A model generated the notes under the pieces. The model searched no databases. It worked only from the letters and a program-made list of their open reading frames with translations, and was not told the origin of the DNA. A program made the position numbers and the translations under genes. From positions 744,001-808,000 of the forward strand of contig NZ_LARY01000001.1 in assembly GCF_003369925.1 (NCBI RefSeq): 64,000 nt of DNA, written 5' to 3'. Position 1 is the first letter of the stretch; each line of letters opens with the position of its first letter. The stretch is from Listeria kieliensis. Lineage in GTDB: Bacteria > Bacillota > Bacilli > Lactobacillales > Listeriaceae. Positions 36,741 through 48,312 of the stretch are shown here, piece by piece.

Positions 36741-37697
36741 ATGCAAAACGGATCCTATAAAGAAACCGTCGAATTAAACGAAGGCATTGATGTGCGTGAT
36801 TTATTTGGAAACCAAGATGCTCACTTAAACGTGCTTGAAGAAAGCTTAGCTGTGAGCCTCGTTTCACGTGGCGGAGAAATTTTAATTAGTGGAGAAGAGG
36901 AAAACGTCAAGCAGGCAAGACACGTCATTGCGGCTCTTCTTGCTGCGCTAAAGCGTGGCAATCATCTTGATGGTAGAGATGTCGCACAAGCAGTTAAAAT
37001 GGAAAAAGGCGGTACGCTTGAATATTTTGGCACGCTTTTTGAGGATGAAATTACAAAAAATGCGCACGGAAAACCCGTTCGTCCGAAGACATTTGGGCAA
37101 CGTGAATACATGCAAATGGTACGACGCTTTGATATTGTGTTTGGGATCGGACCTGCTGGAACAGGGAAGACGTATCTTGCTGTTGTTATGGCAATTGATG
37201 CGTGGAAAAAAGGTAAAGTTAGCAAAATCATTTTAACTCGTCCTGCTGTTGAAGCAGGAGAGAGTCTTGGTTTTTTACCAGGGGATTTAAAAGAAAAAGT
37301 AGATCCTTATTTACGGCCTGTTTATGATGCGCTTTACGACATTTTAGGTCTAGAACATACGACGCGTCTCATGGAACGTGGTGTGATTGAAATTGCCCCA
37401 CTTGCCTATATGCGTGGTCGAACGCTAGACAATGCCTTTGTAATTTTGGATGAAGCGCAAAACACGACCATTGCCCAAATGAAAATGTTTTTAACGCGAC
37501 TAGGCTATGATTCTAAAATGATTGTAAACGGGGATATGACACAAATTGATTTGCCAAAGGGAACAGTAAGTGGTCTTGTCAATGCGGAACAAGTTTTAAG
37601 TCAGGTAAAAAATATTGGTTTTGTTTATTTTGAACATCATGATGTTGTGCGTCATCCGCTCGTTGCTGAGATTATTAAAGCATATGAACGAAACTAA
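36741..37697 (+). CDS. phoH: PhoH-like ATPase
   Basis: P-loop ATPase of the PhoH family, 318 residues, linked to RNA metabolism through its constant pairing with ybeY. After a KH-like N-terminal region come Walker A GPAGTGKTYLAVVMA, the RPAVEAGESLGFLPGD segment, Walker B AFVILDEAQNTT and GDMTQIDLP. AAAGGGGTTAGAG precedes the ATG. First gene of the phoH-pgpH-ybeY-dgkA-cdd-era group, whose genes are close or overlapping. Confidence 0.95.
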   Translation: MQNGSYKETVELNEGIDVRDLFGNQDAHLNVLEESLAVSLVSRGGEILISGEEENVKQARHVIAALLAALKRGNHLDGRDVAQAVKMEKGGTLEYFGTLFEDEITKNAHGKPVRPKTFGQREYMQMVRRFDIVFGIGPAGTGKTYLAVVMAIDAWKKGKVSKIILTRPAVEAGESLGFLPGDLKEKVDPYLRPVYDALYDILGLEHTTRLMERGVIEIAPLAYMRGRTLDNAFVILDEAQNTTIAQMKMFLTRLGYDSKMIVNGDMTQIDLPKGTVSGLVNAEQVLSQVKNIGFVYFEHHDVVRHPLVAEIIKAYERN

Positions 37698-37712
37698 AGG
37701 AGCAAGATTTGT

Positions 37713-39848
37713 ATGATGCAAAAATGGAAACATTTTTATGAAAAATATGGACAGAAATTCATCATCCCAGCTATTCTTGTAATTTTGATGGTTGTTTCTT
37801 ATGTTTTGATGATTCAAATGACCAAACCTGAATCTTTTAATGCCAAGTTATTTTCTGTTGCGGAGCGTACCATTCGCTCGCCGCAAACGGTAATTGATAC
37901 GAAGAAAACCGATGAAGAGAAAACGGCGGCAAAAGATTCAGTTGAAGATGTGTACACTTTTAATCGAGAAACGGCTCAAAATCGAGTTTCATTAATCAAT
38001 TCTTTCTTTGCTTATGTAAGTGAAGTACAAGGCGAGGTTAAAGAAAAAACAGATAAAAAGGAAACTGTTTCTAATCCTGATAAATTAAAAATGCTGAAAG
38101 AAAAACTTTCAAGTAATGTTTCCGAAAAGGTGACTTCAAGTCTTTCAGATGAGGTTTTATTGCGCTTCCTAAATGCGAGTCCAAAAGAGCTAAACACCGC
38201 GAAGAAAACACTTTCAAGTGAAATTGAAAGTATTATGGCTGAAAGTGTTCGTGAGTCAGATTTAAATACTAAAAAAGTACAGGCGCGGGATGATATTGAA
38301 CTCTCGAGCATTCCAGGTTCACTTAGATCAGCTGCAAAAACACTTGTGTCTTATGCAATTGTGCCAAATGAAACATACAATAAAAAAGAAACTGACATTA
38401 GGAAACGTGAGGCCGCTTCAAGTGTTATTCCTGAGAAAATTTTACAAGGTCAGGTCATTGTTCAGGAAGGGCAAATTATTGACCGAGAGACATACCGGCA
38501 ACTTGGCTTGCTTAATCTTTTAGATCAAAAAATGCCCATTAAACAATATGCAGGCTATGCTTTACTTATTTTAGTACTAGCCTCTATTCTATATTTCTTT
38601 ACAACAAAGACAAAAATGACGCGCAAGAAACGGCAGCAAACGCTACTGATTTTTGGAGTGGCTTTTGTTTTGACACTCATTTTGCTTTTTATTATTCGGC
38701 TGCTGGAGTCTGCTAATTTGAATAATATTTCGTTCTTGTTTCCTGCCGCATTTCTTCCAGTTATTTTAAAGATTTTACTACGCGAGCGCTATGCATTTCT
38801 TGGACTGTTATTTATTTCAATTACAAGTTTATTCGTTTTCCAGTCACACGAAACGAGCGTTGTGAGTAGTCTGATTACGCCGTTTATTTTGCTGAGCGGT
38901 TTTGCTGCAATCATTTCATTACGTGACTATTCAAAACGGATTGCCATTTTTCGGTCGGGGATGATCGTTGGGATATTTAATCTTTTTTGCGTGTTTTTCT
39001 TATTGCTTATTAACAATTCAATGATTTTGAGTGAAAGCACTCTTGAATCACTGTTTTATGCGTTTGCAGGTGGCGTTGGTGCCTTTATTTTGGCGCTTGG
39101 CTTGATTCCGCTGTTCGAATTTTTATTTGGTGTGTTAACGACAAGCAGGCTTGTGGAACTTGCTAATCCAAACCATCCGCTGTTAAAACGTATTTTGATG
39201 CGAGCGCCTGGAACGTATCACCACAGCATGATGGTTGCAAACCTTGCAGAAACTTGCGCGGATAAAATTGGAGCAAATGGCTTGCTTACACGTGTCGGTT
39301 GCTTTTATCATGATATAGGGAAGACGCTTCGCCCACCTTATTTCGTTGAAAACCAGCTACAAGGCATTAATCCGCATGATCGTTTGACGCCTAAACAAAG
39401 TCGAGATATCATCTTGGCGCATACCGTTGATGGTGCAGAAATTTTGCGAGAAAATCATATGCCGCAGCCTATTATTGATATTGCGCTTGAGCATCATGGA
39501 ACGACTTTACTAAAGTATTTCTATTTGAAGGAAAAAGAAGAGAATCCAGATACAGAAGAAGCTGAGTTTCGTTATGCAGGTCCAAAACCGCAAACAAAGG
39601 AAGCAGCGATTATCAATATTTCAGATAGTGTTGAGGCGGCTGTGCGTGCGTCGGTTGATCCGACGAAAGAAAAAATCAAACAAATTATTGATGGCATTAT
39701 TCGTGATCGTTTGCTAGATGGGCAATTTTCGGAATGTGATATTTCTCTAAAAGAAATTGAACAAATTCGGGAAACTTTGAATCAAACGCTAAATGGAATT
39801 TATCATCAACGAATTCAATATCCAGATGAGAAGAAAGGAGAAAATTAA
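37713..39848 (+). CDS. pgpH: 7TM-HD cyclic di-AMP phosphodiesterase PgpH
   Basis: Membrane HD-domain hydrolase of 711 residues; its Listeria homologue degrades c-di-AMP. Layout: one transmembrane helix at about 18-38, an extracellular 7TMR-HDED domain to about 275, seven transmembrane helices to about 470, and a cytoplasmic HD domain. The HD domain shows [24 protein letters not shown] and [13 protein letters not shown], which supply the metal ligands. AAAGGAG precedes the ATG at 37713. It overlaps ybeY by one base. Confidence 0.95.
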   Translation: MMQKWKHFYEKYGQKFIIPAILVILMVVSYVLMIQMTKPESFNAKLFSVAERTIRSPQTVIDTKKTDEEKTAAKDSVEDVYTFNRETAQNRVSLINSFFAYVSEVQGEVKEKTDKKETVSNPDKLKMLKEKLSSNVSEKVTSSLSDEVLLRFLNASPKELNTAKKTLSSEIESIMAESVRESDLNTKKVQARDDIELSSIPGSLRSAAKTLVSYAIVPNETYNKKETDIRKREAASSVIPEKILQGQVIVQEGQIIDRETYRQLGLLNLLDQKMPIKQYAGYALLILVLASILYFFTTKTKMTRKKRQQTLLIFGVAFVLTLILLFIIRLLESANLNNISFLFPAAFLPVILKILLRERYAFLGLLFISITSLFVFQSHETSVVSSLITPFILLSGFAAIISLRDYSKRIAIFRSGMIVGIFNLFCVFFLLLINNSMILSESTLESLFYAFAGGVGAFILALGLIPLFEFLFGVLTTSRLVELANPNHPLLKRILMRAPGTYHHSMMVANLAETCADKIGANGLLTRVGCFYHDIGKTLRPPYFVENQLQGINPHDRLTPKQSRDIILAHTVDGAEILRENHMPQPIIDIALEHHGTTLLKYFYLKEKEENPDTEEAEFRYAGPKPQTKEAAIINISDSVEAAVRASVDPTKEKIKQIIDGIIRDRLLDGQFSECDISLKEIEQIRETLNQTLNGIYHQRIQYPDEKKGEN

Positions 39849-40327
39849 TGGCGATACTTGAGCTTGATTTAATAGATGAGACGGAACAACTTCCAGAAAA
39901 AGAGCAGCAGTTAGTCGCAGATGTTTTAGAATTTGCTGCCGGGTACTTAAAACTAGATGAAGGAACAGAGATGTCTGTAACTTTTATGGATAATGCTGGA
40001 ATTCGTGAAATCAACCGCGAATACCGGTCAAAAGATGCCGCGACTGATGTGATTTCTTTTGCGCTAGAAGAGTTAGGGGAAGATGAGTTACCAATCATTT
40101 TCGAAGAAGATCAGTTGCCAAGAAACTTAGGGGATATCATTATTTCAACTGAACGTGCGAATGAGCAGGCCGCCGAATATGGCCATTCATTTGATCGAGA
40201 ACTTGGTTTTCTAGCGGTTCATGGCTTGTTACACTTGCTTGGCTATGACCACATGGAAAAAGCAGATGAAGAAAAAATGTTTGGCTTACAAAAAGAAGTG
40301 TTGGATGCTTATGGCCTCAAACGATAG
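39848..40327 (+). CDS. ybeY: Endoribonuclease YbeY (rRNA maturation)
   Basis: Zinc-dependent RNase needed for 16S rRNA 3'-end maturation and ribosome quality control. 159 residues. The metal site reads [23 protein letters not shown] (H-x3-H-x5-H), preceded by the conserved [17 protein letters not shown] and [20 protein letters not shown] precedes the ATG. Start overlaps the pgpH stop; its end overlaps dgkA by 17 bases. Confidence 0.97.
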   Translation: MAILELDLIDETEQLPEKEQQLVADVLEFAAGYLKLDEGTEMSVTFMDNAGIREINREYRSKDAATDVISFALEELGEDELPIIFEEDQLPRNLGDIIISTERANEQAAEYGHSFDRELGFLAVHGLLHLLGYDHMEKADEEKMFGLQKEVLDAYGLKR

Positions 40328-40703
40328 AAAATACAAACGCAGTCGCAGTTATTTTGCTTCTTTTAAGCATGCTTTTTGTGGGATCAAGACGACTTTAAAA
40401 GAAGAGCGAAATATGAAAATCCATGTCGCTTCAGCAGTTCTCGTTCTTCTGTTTGCAACTTTATTTCAAGTGAAAATGGTGGAATGGCTTGTCTTGCTTC
40501 TTTGCATTGGCCTTGTCATTGCACTTGAAACGGTCAATACGGCCATTGAGCGAACGATTGACACAATCACAGAAGAGTTCCTTCCAGAAGCAAAAAAAGC
40601 GAAGGATGCGGCTGCTGGAGCAGTTTTAATTGTGGCAACAATTTCAGCTATTATTGGGCTCATTATTTTTATCCCTTATTTTTGGCAATTATTTCATTTA
40701 TAG
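40311..40703 (+). CDS. dgkA: Undecaprenol/diacylglycerol kinase DgkA
   Basis: Small integral membrane kinase; in Gram-positives the main substrate is undecaprenol. 130 residues with three transmembrane helices. The signature EERNMKIH at about residue 29 and [14 protein letters not shown] at about 69 hold the catalytic Glu/Asn residues. I take the ATG at 40311 ([15 protein letters not shown]); the frame extends further upstream only through ybeY, giving a nonsense-like Lys/Cys-rich segment. Translation probably depends on coupling to ybeY, since no strong Shine-Dalgarno is visible. Confidence 0.93.
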   Translation: MASNDRKYKRSRSYFASFKHAFCGIKTTLKEERNMKIHVASAVLVLLFATLFQVKMVEWLVLLLCIGLVIALETVNTAIERTIDTITEEFLPEAKKAKDAAAGAVLIVATISAIIGLIIFIPYFWQLFHL

Positions 40704-40707
40704 ATAG

Positions 40708-42018
<1,311 letters not shown>

Positions 42019-42019
<1 letters not shown>

Positions 42020-42050
42020 AAAAAGACGCGCTGATTTTGCGCGTCTTTTG
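42019..42050. terminator. Bidirectional terminator after era
   Basis: AAAAGACGCGC (42021-42031) with GCGCGTCTTTT (42039-42049), between era and the converging membrane protein gene. Confidence 0.9.
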
Positions 42051-42052
42051 TC

Positions 42053-42658
42053 TCATTCATGCCAAATTAAATTGTCGTATTCGACTTCTAATTCTCCTTT
42101 GCCGATGTACTTATAATAAATGTTGAAGTTTGCAGTTTTACCTGTTTCAATTTTTTCATGGAAGTAATCTTTCTTTAAAACGGTAGGATAATCATCTTTT
42201 CCATAGTTATAAAGATAGAAGTCTTTGGCAGAAACATAGATAGGTTCGGAACTTTTATTTTGTATGGTTACTTCAATTTGATAAGCTTTATCCAAACCGC
42301 ATTCATCTAATTTTTGAACTTGTGGCTTCGAAACTTGTACGATTGCTTGTTCACTTGACTTTCCTTTCATGCCAAATGCGAGCTCATCATACTCATCTTC
42401 GTAGTCTTCATAGAATTCATCTTTTGACGAGGCGCTTGTTTCTTCCTCTACTTGAGTCTTGACGCTTGTTTCTTGATTTATGTAATAAAGGAAAGCTCCA
42501 CTAAAGACAAACAAACTGATTAAAAGAACGGCTCCTCCGCTACTTACAAACCAGATAGCGGTTACTTTTCTAATCTTTAAAAATAAAAAAACGATTCCTA
42601 TAATCAGAAGTACAAATGCAAAAAATGCGATAATGCCTATAATACCAATGATAACCAT
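42053..42658 (-). CDS. Hypothetical membrane protein with acidic linker and extracellular beta domain
   Basis: 201 residues, not assigned to a named family. Two N-terminal transmembrane helices (about 2-27 and 34-58) are followed by a strongly acidic linker (DEFYEDYEDEYDE). A C-terminal domain of about 100 residues (QIEVTIQNKSSEPIYVSAKDFYLY ... FNIYYKYIGKGELEVEYDNL) resembles the DUF4352-type immunoglobulin-like fold of secreted Firmicute proteins. AAAGGAG precedes the ATG on the minus strand. It is the only minus-strand gene between pgpH and recO, so likely an accessory insertion between era and recO. Confidence 0.75.
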   Translation of the reverse strand: MVIIGIIGIIAFFAFVLLIIGIVFLFLKIRKVTAIWFVSSGGAVLLISLFVFSGAFLYYINQETSVKTQVEEETSASSKDEFYEDYEDEYDELAFGMKGKSSEQAIVQVSKPQVQKLDECGLDKAYQIEVTIQNKSSEPIYVSAKDFYLYNYGKDDYPTVLKKDYFHEKIETGKTANFNIYYKYIGKGELEVEYDNLIWHE

Positions 42659-42776
42659 CTGATAGACTCCTTTTCTTCATTCAATAACGACATTGTATCA
42701 TTTTTAACGAACAAGGGGAATAAAAAAAGAAGTTTTCTGTTATAATGTGATAGAAGAACTAAAGGAGGTGTGCAGT

Positions 42777-43544
42777 GTGGAGAAAGCTGAAGGAATCGTT
42801 TTACGCCAAACAAGTTACCGAGAATCAGACAAAATTATTGTTGTTTTCACCCGTGAATTCGGCAAAATTGGCATGGTTGCTCGTGGAGCTAAAAAAGGAA
42901 AAAGTCGCTTAGCTGCGGTTACTCAACCATTCACAACAGGAATGTTCTCTTTTTTTGGTGGTCGTGGGCTTGTTACGCTGCAGCAGGGTGATGTAATTCA
43001 AAACTTCTCAAGTATCCAGCAAGATATCTTTTTAACTGCATATGCTTCGTTTGTTTGCGAGTTGCTTGATAAAGCAACAGAAGAAAGGCAGAAAAACGAA
43101 TATTTATTTGAACTCGCTTATGCAATTTTACGTGATATAGATGAAGGCTACGATGCCCAAATTTTAACGCAAATCTTTGAAATGAAAATGTTGAATGTAC
43201 TTGGACTTTATCCCGTTATGGACAGGTGTGCGATTTGCTCTGAAACTGAAGGCCACTTTGATTTTTCTAGTGCAAGCGATGGACTGGTTTGTCATCGTTG
43301 TTTTGAGAAAGATCCATACCGGATGCACTTACCAGAAAATGTAGTGAAATTACTGCGCCTGTTTTATATGTTTCGGATTGAACGACTCGGTGAGATTCAT
43401 GTTAAGCCGGAAACGAAAGTGTGGCTTGAAAAGGCTATCGATACGTATTATGATGAAAAATCTGGACTCTACTTGAAAAGCAAGAAATTTTTACGAGATA
43501 TGTCCAAATGGAGCGGGGTATTTGAGAATAAGAATAAGGATTGA
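42777..43544 (+). CDS. recO: DNA repair protein RecO
   Basis: Recombination mediator that loads RecA with RecR. 255 residues. N-terminal OB fold (EGIVLRQTSYRESDKIIVVFTREFGKIGMVARGAKK), a helical middle, and a zinc site CAICSETEGHFDFSSASDGLVCHRC with four cysteines. The start is the GTG at 42777, six bases after an ideal AAAGGAGGTG. Upstream extension to 42747 runs through that site. A TATAAT lies at 42741. The stop overlaps the -35 of the glyQS promoter. Confidence 0.96.
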   Translation: MEKAEGIVLRQTSYRESDKIIVVFTREFGKIGMVARGAKKGKSRLAAVTQPFTTGMFSFFGGRGLVTLQQGDVIQNFSSIQQDIFLTAYASFVCELLDKATEERQKNEYLFELAYAILRDIDEGYDAQILTQIFEMKMLNVLGLYPVMDRCAICSETEGHFDFSSASDGLVCHRCFEKDPYRMHLPENVVKLLRLFYMFRIERLGEIHVKPETKVWLEKAIDTYYDEKSGLYLKSKKFLRDMSKWSGVFENKNKD

Positions 43545-43569
43545 CAAAATGGCTTCAATCCTTTATCTT
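43541..43569 (+). promoter_or_regulatory. SigA promoter of glyQS
   Basis: TTGACA (43541-43546), 17-bp spacer, TATCTT (43564-43569). The -35 overlaps the recO stop codon. Confidence 0.8.
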
Positions 43570-43589
43570 TAGAGGTAAGAAGAATAATA

Positions 43590-43800
43590 CATGCGAAGAT
43601 GAAAAGGAGTAGAAACGAGCGCTGATCAATTAGCGAAATCGGGATAGTGAGAGCCGATGATCAACTGGTTTTGAAGGGCATTTCGGAGCGTGATTAAAGA
43701 AGGTGGAATCTTTCGTTTGAAAAGATTCAAATAGGGTGGAACCGCGAGTATCTCTCGTCCCTATATGCAAAACAGGCATATAGAGGCGAGAGTTTTTATG
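43590..43800 (+). promoter_or_regulatory. Glycine T-box riboswitch upstream of glyQS
   Basis: A T-box leader that senses uncharged tRNA-Gly. The T-box core AGGGTGGAACCGCG is at 43733-43746. The Stem I region (about 43615-43690) offers GGC at 43677-43679 in the context GAAGGGCA as the glycine specifier. The terminator stem is at 43752-43768 and 43776-43792, followed by five T's. Confidence 0.95.
43752..43798 (+). terminator. T-box terminator of glyQS
   Basis: CTCTCGTCCCTATATGC pairs with GCATATAGAGGCGAGAG (small irregularities), followed by a T-run. The alternative antiterminator uses the T-box core. Confidence 0.92.
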
Positions 43801-43828
43801 TGCTTTGGATCTAATCGGAGGTGGGAAA

Positions 43829-44713
43829 ATGAATTTACAAACAATGATTCGAACGTTGCAAGATTACTGGTCGGAACAAGGCTGTATTATGTTGCAATCC
43901 TATGATGTTGAAAAAGGCGCGGGGACGATGAGTCCGTATACATTTTTAAAGGCGATTGGCCCTGAACCCTGGAAGGCAGCTTATGTGGAGCCGTCACGTC
44001 GACCTGCAGATGGCAGATATGGTGAAAATCCGAATCGGCTTTTCCAGCATCATCAATTCCAAGTAGTGATGAAGCCTTCACCGGATAATATTCAGGAATT
44101 GTATCTTGGTTCGCTAGAAAAAATTGGGATTGATCCTTTGAAACACGATATTCGTTTTGTGGAAGATAACTGGGAAAATCCATCACTTGGCTGTGCAGGG
44201 CTCGGCTGGGAAGTTTGGCTAGACGGAATGGAAATCACCCAATTTACTTATTTCCAGCAAGTAGGAGGGCTTGAGTGTTTCCCTGTAACATCAGAAATTA
44301 CGTATGGTGTTGAGCGGCTTGCGAGCTATATTCAAGATAAAGAAAATGTTTTTGACCTTGAGTGGACGGAAGGAATCACGTACCGAGACATTTTTTATCA
44401 AGCGGAATACGAAAACTCAAAATATGCGTTTGAAACTTCGAATGCGGGTATGCTCCTTCAATTGTTTGATACTTATGAGCAAGAAGCCAGTAATCAAATG
44501 GAAGAAGGGCTTGTATTCCCGGCTTATGACTATGTTTTAAAATGTTCGCATACGTTTAATTTGCTTGATGCAAGAGGGGTTGTTTCTGTAACGGAAAGAG
44601 CTCAATATATCGGTCGTATTCGTCGTCTCGCGCGGCGAATTGCAAAAACTTTCTACGAAGAACGAGAAAAGCTAGGATTCCCCTTAATAAAGGAGGAGAG
44701 AACACATGAGTAA
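43829..44713 (+). CDS. glyQ: Glycyl-tRNA synthetase alpha subunit
   Basis: Catalytic subunit of the bacterial tetrameric class II GlyRS. 294 residues. Class II motifs and glycine-specific blocks: [58 protein letters not shown] and [31 protein letters not shown] lies 4-6 bases before the ATG at 43829; the frame's earlier ATG at 43805 lies at the edge of the T-box terminator. Overlaps glyS by 8 bases. Confidence 0.97.
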   Translation: MNLQTMIRTLQDYWSEQGCIMLQSYDVEKGAGTMSPYTFLKAIGPEPWKAAYVEPSRRPADGRYGENPNRLFQHHQFQVVMKPSPDNIQELYLGSLEKIGIDPLKHDIRFVEDNWENPSLGCAGLGWEVWLDGMEITQFTYFQQVGGLECFPVTSEITYGVERLASYIQDKENVFDLEWTEGITYRDIFYQAEYENSKYAFETSNAGMLLQLFDTYEQEASNQMEEGLVFPAYDYVLKCSHTFNLLDARGVVSVTERAQYIGRIRRLARRIAKTFYEEREKLGFPLIKEERTHE

Positions 44714-46772
44714 AGATTTCTTACTGGAAATAGGTTTAGAAGAAATGCCGGCGAAATATATTTCGGATTCGGCTAAACAACTTGAAAAACGAGCGGCTGA
44801 GTGGTTCGAAGAGCAAAAAATTGAGCACGGTGAAGTGATTTCTTTTCAGTCTCCTCGAAGACTTGCAGTGCTTGTGAAAGAAGTTTCCGAAAAGCAAGCT
44901 GACCGTATTGAAGAAGCAAAAGGGCCGGCGAAAAAAATCGCTTTTGATGAAGATGGAAACTGGTCAAAAGCAGCGCAAGGATTTGCTCGGGGGCACGGAG
45001 TTTCACCTGAAGAGTTTACTTTTCGTGAAATAAAAGGTGTGGAATACATCTATCTTGAGAAACAAGTAACGGGCATCGAGACAGAAACGCTTCTACCAGA
45101 AATCAAAAAAATTATTACGGATATGACTTTCCCGGTTAGTATGCACTGGGGAGCAAATGAAATGCGCTATATTCGTCCGATCAAATGGCTTGTTGCGTTA
45201 TTTGGCCAAGAAATCGTTCCGTTTGAAGTAGCACAGGTGAAAACGGGAAATGTGAGCCGTGGGCATCGTTTTCTTGGACACGAAACGATGATACCTGAAC
45301 CGAAAGAGTATGAAATGAAACTGCTTGAAGAGTTTGTTGTGGTTGATGCATGCAAACGAAAAGACGCGATCTGGGGACAAATTGAAGAAGTTTGTGTTGA
45401 CAAAGGCTGGAGCGTTCCAAAAGATGAAGATTTACTTGAAGAAGTGAATAATCTTGTCGAATACCCGACAGTCCTCGAAGGTGAATTTGAAGAAAGCTTC
45501 TTGGATCTTCCCGAGGAGATTCTAATTACTTCGATGAAAGAACACCAACGTTATTTCCCTGTGTTTAATAAAGAAGGAGAGCTTTTGCCACACTTTATTA
45601 CAGTTCGAAATGGCAATCACGAACATGCTGAAACAGTAGTTCGAGGAAATGAAAAAGTACTGCGCGCTCGTCTTTCTGATGGAGAGTTTTTCTATAAAGA
45701 AGACTTGAAAATGAAGATTGATGATGCGGTGGTGAAACTTTCTCACATTGTGTTCCATGAAAAACTGGGCACACTTTCTGAAAAAATGAAACGTGTGGAA
45801 CAAGTTGCGTTACTTCTTGCAGATTTCCTATCCTGGAGCGATAGTGATAAAAAAGATGTTGCCCGTGCTGCTGAAATTTATAAATTTGATTTAGTAACAA
45901 ATGTGGTGGGCGAGTTTCCTGAACTTCAAGGCATTATGGGCGAGAAGTATGCCCGCATTCAAGGAGAAAAGCCTGAAGTTGCGGCTGCAATCCGTGAACA
46001 TTATATGCCAATATCTGCAGAAGGCGCCCTTCCGGAAACCGATTTAGGAAGTTTGCTTGCAGTTTCAGATAAGTTAGAAACATTAGTAAGCTTTTTCTGT
46101 GTGGGAATGATTCCAACGGGCTCACAAGATCCATTTAGCTTGCGACGCAGCGCTTTCGGCGTGATGCGAATTCTTTTGAATACGGGTTGGAATTTGCCGC
46201 TTGCCGAGTTGCTAAAAGAAATTGTCACGATTGAGCGAAATGCAGGAATTGCTACGCTTTCCGATGATGAAATCTATGCAGAAGTTCAAACTTTCTTGAA
46301 AAACCGTTTACGCGTGATTTTACAGGATCAAAAAGTTCGACTAGATATCATTGATTCTGTTACAAGCGAAGATGCTAACTTTGTACCTAATATCTTGGAG
46401 CGAGCGAAGCTATTAAATGAAAGTGCTCAAAAAGACTGGTTTAGACCAACGATTGAAGCTTTGTCTCGAGTCGCCAACATTGCGAAGAAACATGAAGAAG
46501 ACGTGGAAATTAACGATCAGTTGTTTGAAAATGAAGCGGAGAAAAGATTGTTTGATGAACTGCTTTCCATGAAACGTGATTTTGCTGGCTTAACAAGTGA
46601 AGAACGTCTTGAACGCTTCCGCGAAATGCGTGGTGCAATTGACCAGTATTTTGATACGACACTTGTCATGAGCGAAGATAAAGAGCGTCGGAATAACCGT
46701 TTAGAACTTTTATTTGAATTAGCTGAGTTCATCAAAGAATTTGCGGAAATGGACGCTATTCATGTAAAATAG
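44706..46772 (+). CDS. glyS: Glycyl-tRNA synthetase beta subunit
   Basis: tRNA-binding subunit of GlyRS, 688 residues. Typical segments: [14 protein letters not shown] at the start, TPRRLAVLV-type [20 protein letters not shown]-like [40 protein letters not shown], and in the HD-like region [28 protein letters not shown]. The anticodon-binding domain is C-terminal. GGAGGAGAGAAC precedes the ATG. Confidence 0.98.
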   Translation: MSKDFLLEIGLEEMPAKYISDSAKQLEKRAAEWFEEQKIEHGEVISFQSPRRLAVLVKEVSEKQADRIEEAKGPAKKIAFDEDGNWSKAAQGFARGHGVSPEEFTFREIKGVEYIYLEKQVTGIETETLLPEIKKIITDMTFPVSMHWGANEMRYIRPIKWLVALFGQEIVPFEVAQVKTGNVSRGHRFLGHETMIPEPKEYEMKLLEEFVVVDACKRKDAIWGQIEEVCVDKGWSVPKDEDLLEEVNNLVEYPTVLEGEFEESFLDLPEEILITSMKEHQRYFPVFNKEGELLPHFITVRNGNHEHAETVVRGNEKVLRARLSDGEFFYKEDLKMKIDDAVVKLSHIVFHEKLGTLSEKMKRVEQVALLLADFLSWSDSDKKDVARAAEIYKFDLVTNVVGEFPELQGIMGEKYARIQGEKPEVAAAIREHYMPISAEGALPETDLGSLLAVSDKLETLVSFFCVGMIPTGSQDPFSLRRSAFGVMRILLNTGWNLPLAELLKEIVTIERNAGIATLSDDEIYAEVQTFLKNRLRVILQDQKVRLDIIDSVTSEDANFVPNILERAKLLNESAQKDWFRPTIEALSRVANIAKKHEEDVEINDQLFENEAEKRLFDELLSMKRDFAGLTSEERLERFREMRGAIDQYFDTTLVMSEDKERRNNRLELLFELAEFIKEFAEMDAIHVK

Positions 46773-46784
46773 AAGAAGAGCAGG

Positions 46785-46821
46785 AAGCAGGAACTTTATT
46801 TTGAAAAGGTTCCTGCTTTTA
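46785..46821 (+). terminator. Terminator of glyQS
   Basis: AAGCAGGAAC (46785-46794) with GTTCCTGCTT (46809-46818), short T-run. Confidence 0.7.
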
Positions 46822-46841
46822 AACGAAAAGGAGCGTAAAAA

Positions 46842-47666
46842 ATGACCCAACCAGCAGTTTATGTCGTTTCCGATTCGACGGGTGAAACCGCGGAACTGGT
46901 CACAAGAGCCGCACTTTCACAATTTGGACAAACGCCAAGGTTTATTCATCGCTTTCATCATATTGATTCAAAAGATTTAATCGAAGAAATTGTCGATCTC
47001 GTTGCGGTTAATCACGGGATTATTGTGCACACCGTCGTGTTAGAAGAAATTCGGACGGAGTTAAATAAACAAGCAGAAGCTTATGGTGTCCCGATTATTG
47101 ATATTTTTGGCCCACTATTGGCTCAGCTTGAGAAAACGTATAAAATCAAGCCACTTTCAGAGCCGGGGCGCGTTCGTTCGCTCGATGAAGCGTATTTTAA
47201 CAAAGTCGCAGCGATTGAGTTTGCCGTTGAAAATGATGATGGCAGGAATCCTCGGGGAATTCTTCAAGCCGACTATGTGTTAATTGGTGTTTCACGAACT
47301 TCCAAAACACCCTTGTCACAGTATTTGGCTCTCAAAGGACTTAAAATCTGTAACATCCCGATTGTGCCTGAAGCTGAGATTCCAGAAGAGCTCTTTGAGA
47401 TCGATCCGAAAAAAATCATTGGATTAAAAATTAGTCGTACCAAACTCAATCAAATTCGTTCCAAGCGACTCATTTCAATGGGATTAAGTGGTGCAGGGAT
47501 GTATTCAAGTGATGACCGAATTACCGAGGAATTAAAATTCTTTAAAATTTTAACGGATAAATTGGATTGTTTTGTACTCGATGTCACGAATAAAGCCATC
47601 GAAGAGACAGCAAATGATATTTTGATGCACATTGGTGAAATTGCTGATGAAAATTTAGAACTTTAA
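46842..47666 (+). CDS. ppsR: Pyruvate, phosphate dikinase regulatory protein (kinase/phosphorylase), YqfL-like
   Basis: DUF299-family bifunctional serine/threonine kinase and pyrophosphorylase that switches PPDK (or PEP synthetase) off and on. 274 residues. [19 protein letters not shown] at the start and the P-loop-like [18 protein letters not shown] are the family signatures, with [24 protein letters not shown] before it. AAAAGGAGCG precedes the ATG. The substrate enzyme is not in this window. Located between glyS and the dnaG operon, as in Bacillus. Confidence 0.93.
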   Translation: MTQPAVYVVSDSTGETAELVTRAALSQFGQTPRFIHRFHHIDSKDLIEEIVDLVAVNHGIIVHTVVLEEIRTELNKQAEAYGVPIIDIFGPLLAQLEKTYKIKPLSEPGRVRSLDEAYFNKVAAIEFAVENDDGRNPRGILQADYVLIGVSRTSKTPLSQYLALKGLKICNIPIVPEAEIPEELFEIDPKKIIGLKISRTKLNQIRSKRLISMGLSGAGMYSSDDRITEELKFFKILTDKLDCFVLDVTNKAIEETANDILMHIGEIADENLEL

Positions 47667-47719
47667 GAAGGACTTTTTGATTCTATGTCGAATATATATA
47701 TTATACGGGGTTTATACGC

Positions 47720-47748
47720 TTGAAAAAAGTTGCCTAATCTCGTATAAT
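47720..47748 (+). promoter_or_regulatory. SigA promoter of yqxD-dnaG-rpoD
   Basis: TTGAAA (47720-47725), 17-bp spacer, TATAAT (47743-47748). Confidence 0.85.
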
Positions 47749-47790
47749 TCATTTTTGTGGATTCTTTTCTACAATGTATGTTTAGAGATG

Positions 47791-47817
47791 AAAAACGGGT
47801 TTTTTGGCTCGTTTTTT
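47791..47817 (+). terminator. Terminator-like hairpin in the yqxD-dnaG-rpoD leader
   Basis: AAAAACGGG (47791-47799) with CTCGTTTTT (47808-47816), one G-T pair, T-run. It lies after the promoter and 34 bases before the first start codon, so it could attenuate the operon. Confidence 0.6.
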
Positions 47818-47850
47818 GATTTGTTTATAGCAAGCAAAGGAGGGAAGTTT

Positions 47851-48312
47851 TTGCCTAAGATTATTGTCGATGCGGATGCCTGCCCAGTCAAAGAAGAAAT
47901 CAAATCGCTTGCTCAAACTTTTCATTTAGAAGTGATCTACGTGGCTTCCTATAATCATTTTGGCGCAAATCGTGCAGATGAACACTGGGTCTATGTGGAT
48001 ACCGAAAAAGAAGCAGCGGACCTTCGAATAGTAAATCTATCGAAGAAAGGCGACATCGTCATTACACAAGATATTGGACTTGCCAGTATGTTGCTTTCGA
48101 AATGCACGGTTTTTTCAAATCGTGGTGAAATTTATCAAGATGAAATGATGACGCTGATGCTAGAACAGCGTGAATCACGTGCAAAGGCAAGACGAAGAGG
48201 TGAGTACGGGAAGGGTCCAAAAGCCATGACAGATCAAGATCGACAAACTTTTAAGCAAAATCTGGAACAGTTTTTAATGAATTTAAAATTCTTAGGAGTT
48301 GACGATAAATGA
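47851..48312 (+). CDS. yqxD: UPF0178 protein, YqxD-like
   Basis: 153-residue PIN-like family protein (YaiI/YqxD), function unknown. Conserved acidic motifs: KIIVDADACPVKEEI at the start, GDIVITQDIGLASMLL in the middle and GKGPKAMTDQDRQTF at the end. The start is TTG at 47851 with AAAGGAGGG 6 bases upstream; the open frame reaches back to 47677 but over the promoter and hairpin. It overlaps dnaG in ATGA, as yqxD does in the Bacillus dnaG-sigA operon. Confidence 0.9.
   Translation: MPKIIVDADACPVKEEIKSLAQTFHLEVIYVASYNHFGANRADEHWVYVDTEKEAADLRIVNLSKKGDIVITQDIGLASMLLSKCTVFSNRGEIYQDEMMTLMLEQRESRAKARRRGEYGKGPKAMTDQDRQTFKQNLEQFLMNLKFLGVDDK

Noticed and set aside
40221-40310. Long form of dgkA starting at 40221
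   Set aside because: This part is the ybeY sequence read in another frame, rich in Lys and Cys, and unlike DgkA proteins.
47677-47850. Long form of yqxD starting at 47677
   Set aside because: It would span the promoter and hairpin; the family begins at KIIVDADACP and AAAGGAGGG precedes the TTG at 47851.
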